Notes under the pieces: generated by a model
The model's input: the letters and a program-made list of their open reading frames with translations, nothing else
Database searches by the model: none
What the model was told of the DNA's origin: nothing
Made by a program: the position numbers and the translations under genes
Shown here: in pieces, positions 34,168-42,850 of the stretch
Layout of the letters: each line of letters begins with the position of its first letter
Numbering within the stretch: the first letter of the stretch is position 1
Assembly: GCA_036984305.1 (NCBI GenBank)
Contig: BQWY01000001.1
Location: forward strand, 4,051,501 to 4,115,500
DNA from: Nitrospira sp.
Lineage (GTDB): Bacteria; Nitrospirota; Nitrospiria; Nitrospirales; Nitrospiraceae
Direction: 5' to 3'
DNA: 64,000 nt

Positions 34168-35313
34168 TTAGCATTCGTTCGCGATCAGCTTCGACTCCGC
34201 GCGGTGAGCGGTCGCTCTCTCGAGCGGTGCCGCGGAAGCTGCGCCAGGGAGAGTCCCCCCAGCGGTTCCAGTGCTACGGCCGTCAGAGCCTGGTTGCGAT
34301 CCCTTCACGCGGTCGCGCAGGAAGGACCAAATCCGATCCGGCAACCATCGGCGGGCGATGTTGGTGATCTGCTCGGTAAGACGCCATGCCCAACGACGAC
34401 GGGCTTGAGCACACCACGATTGCCACTGGGCGATGCGTGGATAGTGGTAGGGCCGAAGCGCCCGGTTTATGGTCCCTCGTACAAGTGAATCGGTCACGTT
34501 ATGCCGCCGACAATACGCCTTGACCCATCGCAGAAATCGCGCGCGCGCGGCGGATATTTTCCCTTCAGTGATCATCGTCGCACAGCACGACCGTGAGTGT
34601 TGCCGATAGTGATACCAGATGCGACTGGACACGTATGACGGCGCCACACGACAGAGCTTCACCCGAAAGACCTGGTCTTCGTACATCCCCGTGAACTCAT
34701 CCTCGAACCCGCCTATTCTTCTGGCCATCTCCGTGCGAATCAGATTCCCCGATGGAACCGCGTCTTCGTGGAGCAGAAAGGTCGTGAGCACGCTCACTGG
34801 ATCATGCACACGATCCGTTTCCAAATGCAGATCGGTCGTCCCGTCCACGTGACCGCCGCGTGACGAGCCGTTCCAGCTCCGCCACAACCGCATGGGTCCA
34901 TACACCGTCCCGACGCCGGGATGCGCGTCCATGAAGGTTACTTGGTCATCCAGTGTCGTAGGAACGATTGTGTCGTCCGCATCCAAGAACAGGACGAATT
35001 CCCCGCGAGCGTGCGCCAGGCCCAGGTTCCGCGATGCACTCATCCCCCGATTGGCGTGACCGGGATGATCGAGATAACGGATGGTTGCCGAATACGTGAC
35101 CGCATGGCGTTTGGCGACGTCCGTACTACCATCCGTGGATCCATCGTCGACCAGCAGCAATTCCCACGCGAGAAAGGTCTGCGACAACACGCTCTGAATG
35201 GCTTCGGCGAGAAATTGACGTTCATTGAGGAAAATAATGACGACCGTAACGCGGCAGGGGAACGCTGCAGCGGGTATCCGCCGGGTTCCGATCGTTTCGA
35301 CTATTGCCTTCAT
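34168..35313 (-). CDS. family 2 glycosyltransferase
   Basis: A 381-residue GT-A fold glycosyltransferase (GT2). The N-terminal domain has TVVIIFLNERQFLAEAIQSV, ELLLVDDGSTDGS and then FVLFLDADD, which includes the DxD metal motif. The acceptor part has GFEDEFTGMYEDQVFRVKL with a likely ED base. The C-terminal region is basic and helical. It would transfer a sugar during surface polysaccharide synthesis. It is the last gene of the minus-strand polysaccharide group and stops 6 bases beyond the inverted-repeat element. Confidence 0.9.
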   Translation of the reverse strand: MKAIVETIGTRRIPAAAFPCRVTVVIIFLNERQFLAEAIQSVLSQTFLAWELLLVDDGSTDGSTDVAKRHAVTYSATIRYLDHPGHANRGMSASRNLGLAHARGEFVLFLDADDTIVPTTLDDQVTFMDAHPGVGTVYGPMRLWRSWNGSSRGGHVDGTTDLHLETDRVHDPVSVLTTFLLHEDAVPSGNLIRTEMARRIGGFEDEFTGMYEDQVFRVKLCRVAPSYVSSRIWYHYRQHSRSCCATMITEGKISAARARFLRWVKAYCRRHNVTDSLVRGTINRALRPYHYPRIAQWQSWCAQARRRWAWRLTEQITNIARRWLPDRIWSFLRDRVKGSQPGSDGRSTGTAGGTLPGAASAAPLERATAHRAESKLIANEC

Positions 35314-35425
35314 ACCGTCACCGTCGGGACTTCGAGGCCGTGGATGAGTCGAGGCTTTCGTTCGACCCGGTCGTGTCGTTCACATACATTGCGCAGCGGA
35401 GTCCCATGCCCATTGTTACCTCTCG

Positions 35426-36502
35426 TCATTGCTCCAAGAGCCCTTCCATCCATGCCGAAAACTGCAGACGATCCTTCGGATGGACGGTGAAGCGCGGCAA
35501 CTCGAACGGATCGGCACCGGCCTCGACCCTATCCTCGATGGTCGTGCAGGCGCAGGTAAAACCCGCGGCCCGGACGAGTGCCAGCGTTTCCCGGCTATAG
35601 TCGCGCGCTCGGCCAAAGGGAAAGGCAAAGCTTGCGACGGGCTTGCGGATGGTATCCTCGAGCAGCGCTTTGCCCTCTTGAATTTCTCTCCATTGCTGTC
35701 CAGGGCTGAGCGCACCGAGAGCGGTATGGGTCAATGAATGCGCGCCCACCTCGACCGCGCCGCCATCGATCATTCGTGCCAACTCGTCGTGCGTGAGCAG
35801 CCGATGCGATTCACGCGCGCTACGCGTTATTCCTCCGGCCCATTCCGCGAGCTCGTCGAGAACGGCCTGACGAGCCGACTCCTCAAGACGAAATAACAGA
35901 GCGTACAGAGTTTGATAGAGCGCATGCCGCTTCGACGGACAGGTGGTATGCCACGCGCGCCAGCCGAAATGAGTGCGAAAGTCACATTCTTGATAGATCG
36001 CCGACTCCTCCAACGCCCAGTGATACCGCTGCCCGCCTATCGTGAGCGTCAGGTCGGAGGGCAGCGTTCCAGGATTCAGCAAGTGCCGTTCGAGCTCGTC
36101 CCACCAAAACTCTCCGGGTCGCCCGATCATGCCGGCCGTCACGAAGACCGTCGCCGGGATACCATACTTGTGGAGTATCGGCTTCGCCTGCAGCAGGTTA
36201 TTGGCAAATCCGTCGTCGATGGTGACGACGATGGCCCGGCCCCGAGCGTTGGAGTCCCTTCGTTGCCTCAGAAATTCCTGCAGCCCCATCGGGGTCCCGA
36301 ACCGGCTCAGGACACTGAGATGCTCCGCAAAATCGGCCGGCGAAACGGAAAGACCCCATGGGTCCGACCCGCCCTCGGCGATGCGATGGTAGAGCAAGAT
36401 CACGCCCGTCAGCCTTCGCCGCCTTCGAATTCGGGCGATGACGCGGGACGCCACCGAGAGGCGCTTTACAACAGCGGTTGCGGAGGACATCGGCACTGAC
36501 AT
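35426..36502 (-). CDS. polysaccharide deacetylase (NodB homology domain)
   Basis: A 358-residue carbohydrate esterase family 4 protein. The metal and catalytic Asp pair is in IVVTIDDGFANN (about residues 92-101), VFVTAGMIG follows, and the metal His pair lies in VGAHSLTHTALG. A basic N terminus (about 1-35) precedes the domain, with no clear signal peptide. It would remove N-acetyl groups from a polysaccharide or peptidoglycan sugar. The gene lies 112 bases upstream of the glycosyltransferase and 15 bases downstream of the methyltransferase. Confidence 0.9.
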   Translation of the reverse strand: MSVPMSSATAVVKRLSVASRVIARIRRRRRLTGVILLYHRIAEGGSDPWGLSVSPADFAEHLSVLSRFGTPMGLQEFLRQRRDSNARGRAIVVTIDDGFANNLLQAKPILHKYGIPATVFVTAGMIGRPGEFWWDELERHLLNPGTLPSDLTLTIGGQRYHWALEESAIYQECDFRTHFGWRAWHTTCPSKRHALYQTLYALLFRLEESARQAVLDELAEWAGGITRSARESHRLLTHDELARMIDGGAVEVGAHSLTHTALGALSPGQQWREIQEGKALLEDTIRKPVASFAFPFGRARDYSRETLALVRAAGFTCACTTIEDRVEAGADPFELPRFTVHPKDRLQFSAWMEGLLEQ

Positions 36503-36517
36503 CTCGTTGCGGTCGCC

Positions 36518-37300
36518 TCAGGGCGACGTACGCCCGTTGGATTCGCCATCGGCCTGGAGAGGTTTCGTTGCCTTGACGGTGATCGTGACTTCGTACCGAT
36601 CGTCGCCGTACGCCAATTCATCCTGCGACAACTCTTCGGCGGCCAGACCCTGCAAGAATGCTTGCGCGCTCAACAGATTTCCGTGCGTGGCGACCGTTAC
36701 GCACGAGTCAGGGAATTGATCCCGAAAGAGCCGAGCTGCCGACAGTTTGGTGAAATTCCAATACCACTGGCGGGACCACTCGGCATCGTTGAGCGGCGTG
36801 ATCCCCGGCATCGTCGCCAACACGACACCGCCGGGCTTGAGGATGCGGTGGACGGTCCGAATGGCGGCGTGGACGTCGTAGATGAGTTGCAGAGTTTGGG
36901 TCAGAATGATGCAGTCGAATCGATCCGAAGCAATATGGTCGGCAGCAGTAAGATCTGCAATGATCGTTGCCTGCGGAGCGCCGGGAGTGACATGGAGGAC
37001 GTCGCTCACCGTAACCCGTGCACCCCCGAATCGGCGGGTGTACTGATTGTCCCCGATTTCCAATACGCAACGCTGGATGTGCGGCGACTCGCGCGCGAGG
37101 AACAATTCGATGTAGTATCGATCGATCGGCAGGCCGCGATCAAAGCCCCAGACTTGGCTGATCGGCGTCAATCGCCGGAGGTCTCCGAACTGCACGGCGC
37201 CAACGGACGGCGAGGCTCCTCCGTCGAGCGTGCCCAACATGAACGCGCGCACCGGAGCCAGCATGGGCGAATGTACGGCGCGCTGCAGTAACTGTTTCAT
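36518..37300 (-). CDS. SAM-dependent methyltransferase of polysaccharide cluster
   Basis: A 260-residue class I methyltransferase-like protein. SAM motifs are weak at the N-terminal side (RCVLEIGDNQYTRRFGGARV) but the later motifs are clear: FDCIILTQTLQLIYDVHAAI and RILKPGGVVLATMPGITPLN, then WYWNFTKLSAARLF. The start at ATG 37300 overlaps the stop of the Wzt-like gene (ATGA), so the two are translated together. By analogy with O-antigen chain termination, it may cap the glycan that Wzt recognises. That link is inference. Confidence 0.8.
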   Translation of the reverse strand: MKQLLQRAVHSPMLAPVRAFMLGTLDGGASPSVGAVQFGDLRRLTPISQVWGFDRGLPIDRYYIELFLARESPHIQRCVLEIGDNQYTRRFGGARVTVSDVLHVTPGAPQATIIADLTAADHIASDRFDCIILTQTLQLIYDVHAAIRTVHRILKPGGVVLATMPGITPLNDAEWSRQWYWNFTKLSAARLFRDQFPDSCVTVATHGNLLSAQAFLQGLAAEELSQDELAYGDDRYEVTITVKATKPLQADGESNGRTSP

Positions 37301-38640
37301 CGTCGCGAACTCCCTTCTTCCACAGACAACACTTCTCCTGCTGGGCCGACCAGCGGCTCGACCTGGCAATTCCACTGCAACAAGGGCCGAATCGACCCCG
37401 GAATTCGGCCGCGCATGTAGCCACGCGCTCCTCCGGGTTGCTGACGATCGACCACCTGAAACACGACCGCCTCGGGCACCTCGATGTTCACCTCTTTCGT
37501 CTCGTAGGCGTAACAAAACGCGCCGAGGAAGTACGTCCCTTCGGTGAGAAGATTTCCGGGAACCACCGCGCGGCTGGTGTACCGCCCCGCGGCTCGCGCC
37601 AAGCCGTCCCACGGTTGATTGACTTCATACGCGAGAAATAACTGCTCGCCTCTCTCCGTCGTCACGCCGACGTGCGGGGCGAGCTTGAACCCCGGTTGCA
37701 GCACCTCGTACTCAAGTTCGATCGTAAAGGCATCGCGAATTTCGACGATCCGCGCAATGGCCCCGAATCGGTCTCGTACACGGACGGCACGGACGCGCGC
37801 GTATTCATTGCCGGGGGCGATCTCACGTTCGCGCCATTCCATCGCGCCGGGAGGAAGCGTTCCCGCATGGAGATAGGTGCTGAGCACCTCCGTGGTCGGC
37901 CCGTCCACCAGCAGGCGCCCGCTATCCAGCAGAATCGATCGGGGGCACAGTCGCGAGACAGCCGACAGGTCGTGCGACACGAACAGCACGGTGCGGCCGT
38001 GTGCCCCAATGTCCTGCATTGCCTGCAGGCATTTGCTTTGAAATTCAAAATCGCCGACGGCGAGTACTTCGTCCACGATGAGAATCTCCGGTTCGAGGTG
38101 CGCCCCGACGGAGAATGCAAGTCGCACGAACATGCCGCTTGAATAGCGCTTCACCGGGGTATCGACGTAGGCCCCGATCCCTGAGAACGCGACGATGTGG
38201 TCGAACCGTGCATCGATCTCCTGCTTCGTCATGCCGAGGAGGATTCCACTCAGGTAAATATTGTCTTGGCCCGTCAACTCCGGATGAAAGCCCGTGCCGA
38301 CCTCGAGGAGGGTACCGACACGCCCCTGCAGCACGGCTCGACCGGCCGTGGGATCGATGATGCGAGAGAGAAGTTTCAGCAGCGTGCTTTTCCCAGCCCC
38401 GTTCCTACCGACGATGCCGACGACCTCGCCCGGCTGAACCTGAAACGACACGTCCTTGAGCGACCACACGTCCATCGGAGAGTCAGACCCTCGGGCATGA
38501 CTCTGTCCCGGTAGCAGACCACACACACCATGGTGTAAACGCTCAGCGAACGTTCGCCCCGGTCCGGTCCTGGATTGAATGACATACTTCTTTGACAATC
38601 GGTCCACATGGATCGCCGTTGTCGCCGAATGGGCGTGCAT
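37297..38640 (-). CDS. Wzt-like ABC transporter ATPase for polysaccharide export
   Basis: A 447-residue ATP-binding protein. The nucleotide-binding domain shows Walker A GRNGAGKST (residues 78-86), the signature YSSGMFVRLAFSVGA, Walker B ILIVDEVLAVGD and the H-loop VLFVSHDLSAV. A C-terminal extension from about 270 (beta-sandwich, Wzt_C type: VGVTTERGEQLFLAYEVNQP and GTYFLGAFCYA) is the carbohydrate-binding domain that reads the end of the O-antigen. No Wzm permease gene is present in the window. The first of four coupled or closely spaced minus-strand genes. Start chosen at 38640. Confidence 0.92.
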   Translation of the reverse strand: MHAHSATTAIHVDRLSKKYVIQSRTGPGRTFAERLHHGVCGLLPGQSHARGSDSPMDVWSLKDVSFQVQPGEVVGIVGRNGAGKSTLLKLLSRIIDPTAGRAVLQGRVGTLLEVGTGFHPELTGQDNIYLSGILLGMTKQEIDARFDHIVAFSGIGAYVDTPVKRYSSGMFVRLAFSVGAHLEPEILIVDEVLAVGDFEFQSKCLQAMQDIGAHGRTVLFVSHDLSAVSRLCPRSILLDSGRLLVDGPTTEVLSTYLHAGTLPPGAMEWREREIAPGNEYARVRAVRVRDRFGAIARIVEIRDAFTIELEYEVLQPGFKLAPHVGVTTERGEQLFLAYEVNQPWDGLARAAGRYTSRAVVPGNLLTEGTYFLGAFCYAYETKEVNIEVPEAVVFQVVDRQQPGGARGYMRGRIPGSIRPLLQWNCQVEPLVGPAGEVLSVEEGSSRR

Positions 38641-39125
38641 CGAGGGTAACGGTATCTCCAACCTTATGGCTCCGGTGGTCGAGGGCGTTGGTGCTTTCTT
38701 ACCGCCTGTGACGCCCAATCCACCCTCGCGTCGGGCGGGCCTTACTCCATGCGCCGTTGCAGCGACCAGATCCGGCCAGGAGTACAGGGCACACTTCGCC
38801 GCTCAAATCTCACTCAAATCTCCAAGCTACTCCGGTTTGGCAATATCCAGACCCACCGGCAACACCCAGAAGATATGAGTAGGATCAATATTTACAATAC
38901 GATAGGAAAATGATGGTAGGTTGATCTGACTAGGGAACCTGAAAAACTGTAGGTTTGAAGCGACTACACCTGCCACCGCTTACCTGCTCACCAGCGTGTC
39001 GAGGAGAGATCGGGAGGAGTGCTAATCCTCAGCGAGCTACGTTCACAGTGGCGATGGACCTAACGAGGACGCACTCGTCATACAACTAAGTCGGGCGGGC
39101 ATGGCTGATTGAACCTTTGGTACAA
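38641..39125. other. intergenic region upstream of Wzt-like gene, no gene seen
   Basis: About 485 bases without a supported gene. The part around 38875-38940 is more AT-rich than its surroundings and may hold promoters. No Wzm fragment or repeat is recognised. Confidence 0.45.
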
Positions 39126-39148
39126 GATGGGGGTTCGATCCCCTCATC
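39126..39148 (+). other. tRNA/tmRNA T-arm-like remnant
   Basis: The hairpin GATGGGGG - TTCGAT - CCCCTCATC reads like a T-arm (GGGTTCGATCCC) with part of an acceptor arm. No complete cloverleaf can be drawn: the matching 5' acceptor strand and a CCA end are absent. Such 3'-end fragments commonly mark attachment sites of integrative elements. Interpretation is inference. Confidence 0.35.
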
Positions 39149-39257
39149 TATATCCTCCCAGAGTGAGAGAGTACCTCTACACATCGGGGCATCTATGCTC
39201 CTAGCTGTATCGACTCGGATACCGAACCAACGATTCTGATACAGCCCTTTCGGCGGG

Positions 39258-39485
39258 TTACTCGTCTTCATCCTCCATTTCCAACGCTTCCTGTCGCCGT
39301 TGCTCCTCCATGGCGTTGTGCAGCAGCATGCGGATGAACATGGAATAGAGTGATCCCTTCTCCAACGTGCCTCCTGGCGGGACCGCGATACGCCCCTCCT
39401 TGATCATGCGATCCAGCCACGCTTTTTGATCCGGCGCGATCAGGATCGGCACTTCCACCAGCCCAACTTTACCAAACATATCCAT
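39258..39485 (-). CDS. small protein with acidic tail, unknown
   Basis: A 75-residue protein starting MDMFGKVGLVEV, with a strong GGAGGT site 8 bases before the ATG. It has a helical middle (PILIAPDQKAWLDRMIKEGR, then MFIRMLLHNAMEEQRRQE) and a very acidic end (EMEDEDE). The size and a beta strand followed by two helices could be a ribbon-helix-helix DNA-binding fold, but I do not see a firm match. It stands alone in the variable region. Confidence 0.55.
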   Translation of the reverse strand: MDMFGKVGLVEVPILIAPDQKAWLDRMIKEGRIAVPPGGTLEKGSLYSMFIRMLLHNAMEEQRRQEALEMEDEDE

Positions 39486-39730
39486 GGCTTAAACCTCCGT
39501 ATTCGTCATTCGTCAGTGGTCGATCGCATCGCCCCAGCGGGCGCTCGTTTGAGAGGGCCCGCATTTCGATCCGCACGGCGACGTGCACCGCACAGGACTG
39601 CTCGTACCACGCCATTTCAGCATGCCGTTTTCCGCCCTGTCAATTGCGCAATCACGTGGACGGCGCTCGGACGTGCATAGCTTTTGCAATCCCGGCAAAG
39701 CCATGTTCCATGCTGATTGGAGGGGAATCG

Positions 39731-40345
39731 ATGAATGCTCGTACGATGTATTTCTGGATCGTCATTGTAATCGGCGCGTTGCTGACAGGGGGCATCGCCC
39801 ATGGGGATATACGACATGCTCATCCCCTGCATCGCCACACACGTACGCCTGATCATGGGTCCCAGCCGAAGAAACGGCTTCATGGAGATTCGGTCCGTGG
39901 TTCCGTCCCGCACGCCGGCATCCCAAAGAAGTTTCGTTCGCGCGGAAAGCTCTCCGTTGGAAAGAGCGGGAACCGGTCCCGCAAGTCTTCAGCGCGACGC
40001 TCGCGTGCCAAGGCTGGCGGATTGCACAGCCTGCCGCGCGCCACGTACCCAACCGTTCTGCGCGGGTCGACGGAGGTGGACGGACGGTTTCTTCGTCCGA
40101 TCGACGGCGATACCTTCGCCATGAACGGCATCAAGGTCCGCATGTCCGGACTCGATGCGCCGGAGTTAGGCACACCCGGGGGGATCGAAGCGGCGCAACA
40201 CCTGGCCGCTCTGCTACAGGAAGGACGAGTGACGATCGTGCCGCGTTCTCGCGACGTCTACGGCCGTACCGTCGCCGACGTCTTCATGAACGGCCAGAAC
40301 CTGGCCGAGCGGATGATTGCAGAGGGGTTCGCACGAAGGGGGTAG
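39731..40345 (+). CDS. exported thermonuclease-like (SNase) protein
   Basis: A 204-residue protein. A signal peptide lies at about residues 6-26 (MYFWIVIVIGALLTGGIAHG). A low-complexity basic and His/Arg/Ser-rich linker follows (about 27-105). The SNase-like domain then shows VDGRFLRPIDGDTFAMNGIK, VRMSGLDAPE, and RDVYGRTVADVF, which keep the Asp, Glu and Arg residues expected in the fold. The start follows GGAGGGG. It would be an exported nuclease if active. It directly precedes the integron-integrase fragment. Confidence 0.85.
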   Translation: MNARTMYFWIVIVIGALLTGGIAHGDIRHAHPLHRHTRTPDHGSQPKKRLHGDSVRGSVPHAGIPKKFRSRGKLSVGKSGNRSRKSSARRSRAKAGGLHSLPRATYPTVLRGSTEVDGRFLRPIDGDTFAMNGIKVRMSGLDAPELGTPGGIEAAQHLAALLQEGRVTIVPRSRDVYGRTVADVFMNGQNLAERMIAEGFARRG

Positions 40346-40382
40346 CTAGACGTGAGGCGTGAAAAGTGAAGGGTGAGGCGAG

Positions 40383-40502
40383 GAGAATATCAGAACGATT
40401 CAAGAGCTCCTCGGGCACAAGGACGTCAAGACAACCATGATCTATACGCATGTCCTCAATCGAGGGGGAGGCGGCGTGGCGAGCCCGGGTGATCGGTTAT
40501 GA
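40383..40502 (+). pseudogene. C-terminal fragment of integron-type tyrosine recombinase
   Basis: In frame, 40 codons read [20 protein letters not shown] then [12 protein letters not shown] and end SPGDRL-stop. This is the conserved C-terminal part of integron integrases (IntI): the LLGHKD and YTHVL blocks with the catalytic His and Tyr, and the terminal GGxGVxSPxD pattern. Everything upstream (N-terminal arm, most of the catalytic domain) is missing; a GTGAGGCGTGAAA-type repetitive stretch lies just ahead. It is a remnant, not an active enzyme. Confidence 0.8.
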
Positions 40503-40726
40503 CCGCCTCCGACCATCGACGCCCTTGGGGGGTGACGCTGGGATATACCGCTCGACGACGCCGTCTATCCCGGCCCGCGATATCTTGATAAAGTCACAAG
40601 GAAAGATTTTGCGGATGTTTCTTGTAGCCACAGCGGCGGTTCCGGACAAGATATGCCGCGTGCCTATCCTAGGATGGTGAGCGGTCCGCTTAATGATTCA
40701 ACGCCAAAGCGTTACCGGAAGGTTGA

Positions 40727-41344
40727 ATGAGCCTGTTCTACAGATTTCAGTATCTGGTTGGCATGACGCCGTGGGAGCGGATGCCGTCACTTCCTATAGG
40801 CGAACAGGCCGTCGCGCTCCTTGACCGGGAGGAGAGCGGACGAGAACCGCCCTTCGGGCGCACGCTCGATCTCGGATGCGGTACGGGCTTCTGGTCGGTT
40901 CGCCTGGCCCAACGCGGGTGGGAGGTAACCGGCATCGACATCGTGCCGAAGGCGGTGCGCCTCGCTCGCGAATGCGCGCGCAAAGCAGGCGTGGAGGGTC
41001 TATTCGTCGAAGGGAGCATCGCGGCTCTCTCGGCCGCAGGCATCGGCTCGAGGTTTCGCCTCATCCTGGACTTTGGCGTCGTACATGGCCTTCCGCCCGA
41101 TCATGTGCGGGCGGTCAGCCGTGAAGTCACGACGGTGGCCACCGAGGACGCTACGCTGCTGATGTACGCGTTCTCGCCAGGTCGCAGAGGACCCCTGCCG
41201 CGAGGGATCAGTCGGGAAGAGATCGAACAAACTTATGGGGGATGGACGATCACCGACGAGGAAGCCTTCGAGTTGGCCGGAGCCCCCCGTTTTGTACAGA
41301 AAGCGCACCCGCGCTTTTACTGCCTTCGCCGCAGACGATCGTGA
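40727..41344 (+). CDS. class I SAM-dependent methyltransferase
   Basis: A 205-residue methyltransferase. Motif I is LDLGCGTGFWSVRLAQRGWE at about residues 47-66, VTGIDIVPKAVRLARECARK follows, and GSRFRLILDFGVVHGLP is motif IV. The length and motifs fit small-molecule (thiopurine/tellurite-type) methyltransferases. GGAAGG lies 6 bases before the ATG. The substrate is unknown. It is the first of a run of small genes right of the integrase remnant. Confidence 0.9.
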   Translation: MSLFYRFQYLVGMTPWERMPSLPIGEQAVALLDREESGREPPFGRTLDLGCGTGFWSVRLAQRGWEVTGIDIVPKAVRLARECARKAGVEGLFVEGSIAALSAAGIGSRFRLILDFGVVHGLPPDHVRAVSREVTTVATEDATLLMYAFSPGRRGPLPRGISREEIEQTYGGWTITDEEAFELAGAPRFVQKAHPRFYCLRRRRS

Positions 41345-41421
41345 TGGCGCTTTGGCAGCAGGATAATGTCGCTTGATCGGCGCACCGAGGATCGAGCGCA
41401 GGTGAGCCGTGATGAACATGG

Positions 41422-41460
41422 TGCCTAACAAGACGATGAAGTTGACGGCTGCCTGTTATG
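41422..41460 (+). repeat. attC-like site, left part only
   Basis: GCCTAAC (41422-41428) fits the RYYYAAC box of integron attC sites, followed by AAGACGATGAAGTTGACGGC. In an open frame this gives N-K-T-M-K-L-T-A, close to the N-x-x-x-K-x-T tails often created where attC sequence is read as protein. A matching GTTRRRY box is not found within 150 bases; GTTGGGA near 41526 is a near match. Confidence 0.35.
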
Positions 41461-41940
41461 GGGAAGAACCTGGTGGCTCGCGGTACACCAGGACAGACGT
41501 CTGCTCAGGCCATCTTTGTCACTCGGTTGGGACACCAGACACTCACAGCTGGCCTGGATACCATTCGGGCGACCGAGCGTCTAGACGTCGCCTTACACGA
41601 TCGCCTTGCTAGGGTGAAGTCGCAGTTTCTGCTAGGCGAATATGAGTTGGCGGCCTTCGCTGCCATGCGCGAGGTCGAGATCCGAGTACGGGAACTGGCT
41701 GGGGCCGAACCTTCTCTCATCGGCGTCAAGCTAATGCGAACCGCTTTTGGCGAAGGTGGCACGCTCGCGGATCCGAAGCTGGATCCGGGTGAACGGGTCG
41801 GTCGAATGGAGCTGTTTGCCAGCGCGATCGGCACATTCAAGAATCCACCAAGCCATCGTCAGGTCAACTACAACGATCCCACTAAGGCATCGGAAGTCGT
41901 ACTGTTTGCCGACCTGCTCATGCGCCTGTTGGATCGATGA
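41458..41940 (+). CDS. TIGR02391-type protein
   Basis: A 160-residue protein that ends in the conserved TIGR02391/Ymh-type domain: MRTAFGEGGTLADPKLDPGE, MELFASAIGTFKNPPSHRQV, and NYNDPTKASEVVLFADLLMR. The middle section (about 42-95) is helical. Full-length relatives are often longer, and the N terminus here begins right beside the attC-like site, so a 5' truncation is possible. The function of the family is not known; some relatives occur near defence or restriction genes. It lies in the variable region. Confidence 0.75.
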   Translation: MGKNLVARGTPGQTSAQAIFVTRLGHQTLTAGLDTIRATERLDVALHDRLARVKSQFLLGEYELAAFAAMREVEIRVRELAGAEPSLIGVKLMRTAFGEGGTLADPKLDPGERVGRMELFASAIGTFKNPPSHRQVNYNDPTKASEVVLFADLLMRLLDR

Positions 41941-42298
41941 TGGCCATCGCAACCAGTCGGCGCAACTTGGCGTTTGTCGCGAGCGACTCCGCGCAGCGAA
42001 ATCTTGATACGCGTCGGATTTCCTCTTAGACTCGCCATCTAGTAGGCATCGCAGATTTGCATGCGATGTTGCACGGCGCCCCGCAGCAGAGTTCATCGCT
42101 CGATTTGCCATGACACCGCTCTCGCGGCTCGCAAATCGGCCTCGATTCACAGTGTTTGTCGTATTTGCCGTATCTGCCGAGCGGATCGTCTGCCAGCAAC
42201 GAGTAATCAGGAGGCGAACCGAACCTAGCTTTCTCGTCGCCTTGATGATCGCAACTGGTTACCAGGTTGCTGATACACGAAAGGAGGGGCGTCACACC
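41941..42298. other. intergenic gap, no gene seen
   Basis: A 358-base gap before the ester-cyclase-like gene. The reading frame of that gene is open here but has no start with a ribosome site until 42299. No repeat or RNA gene is recognised. Confidence 0.45.
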
Positions 42299-42850
42299 AT
42301 GGAGAGTCGTGATCTTACGCAGAAACAGCAGGCAATGGTGGAGATATGGGAGCGGCACCTAGCCGCCGAGTTCAAGGAGAAGAGTATCGATGCCACGATG
42401 GCGACGATGGCGCCGGATCCCGTCGTCAATCATGTCCCTGTCATGACCGGCGGCGTCGGCTCCGGTCAGGTTCGCCACTTCTACAGCACGTATTTCCTCC
42501 CGAGTCATCCACCGGATACCGAATCCGCCCCGGTCGCTCGCACAGTCGGAGACGACCGGATCGTGGACGAACTGATTCACAGGTTTACCCACACGATCGA
42601 GATGCCGTGGATCCTCCCCGGCATACCGCCGACAGGTAAACGAGTCGAAATTCCTGTCATCGTGGTTGTGCAATTTGAAGACGGCAAGATCGCCGGGGAG
42701 CGTATCTACTGGGACCAAGCCTCCGTCCTCGCGCAGGTCGGGCTGATCGAGGCAGAGCAATTGCCCGTGACGGGGATCGAGGCATCCCGCAAAGTCGTCG
42801 ATCCTGCGCAGGAGCCATCCAACAACTTGATTAAGAGGACAAGCCGATAA
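42299..42850 (+). CDS. SnoaL-like/ester cyclase family protein
   Basis: A 183-residue NTF2-fold protein of the SnoaL-like (ester cyclase) group. Signature segments are TMATMAPDPVVNHVPVMTGG, RHFYSTYFLPSHPPDTE, VDELIHRFTHTIEMPWILPG and GKRVEIPVIVVVQFEDGKIA. The substrate is unknown. Its C-terminal residues (NNLIKRTSR) come from the attC-like tail described separately, so the native stop may have been shifted. GGAGGGG lies about 10 bases before ATG 42299, although the frame is open further upstream. Confidence 0.75.
   Translation: MESRDLTQKQQAMVEIWERHLAAEFKEKSIDATMATMAPDPVVNHVPVMTGGVGSGQVRHFYSTYFLPSHPPDTESAPVARTVGDDRIVDELIHRFTHTIEMPWILPGIPPTGKRVEIPVIVVVQFEDGKIAGERIYWDQASVLAQVGLIEAEQLPVTGIEASRKVVDPAQEPSNNLIKRTSR
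42817..42850 (+). repeat. attC-like site, left part only
   Basis: ATCCAAC (42817-42823) fits RYYYAAC and is followed by AACTTGATTAAGAGGACAAG, giving the protein tail N-N-L-I-K-R-T-S-R. This resembles the first site (41422) in position after a gene and in the K-x-T reading. No GTTRRRY box is found in the next 130 bases. Confidence 0.3.
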
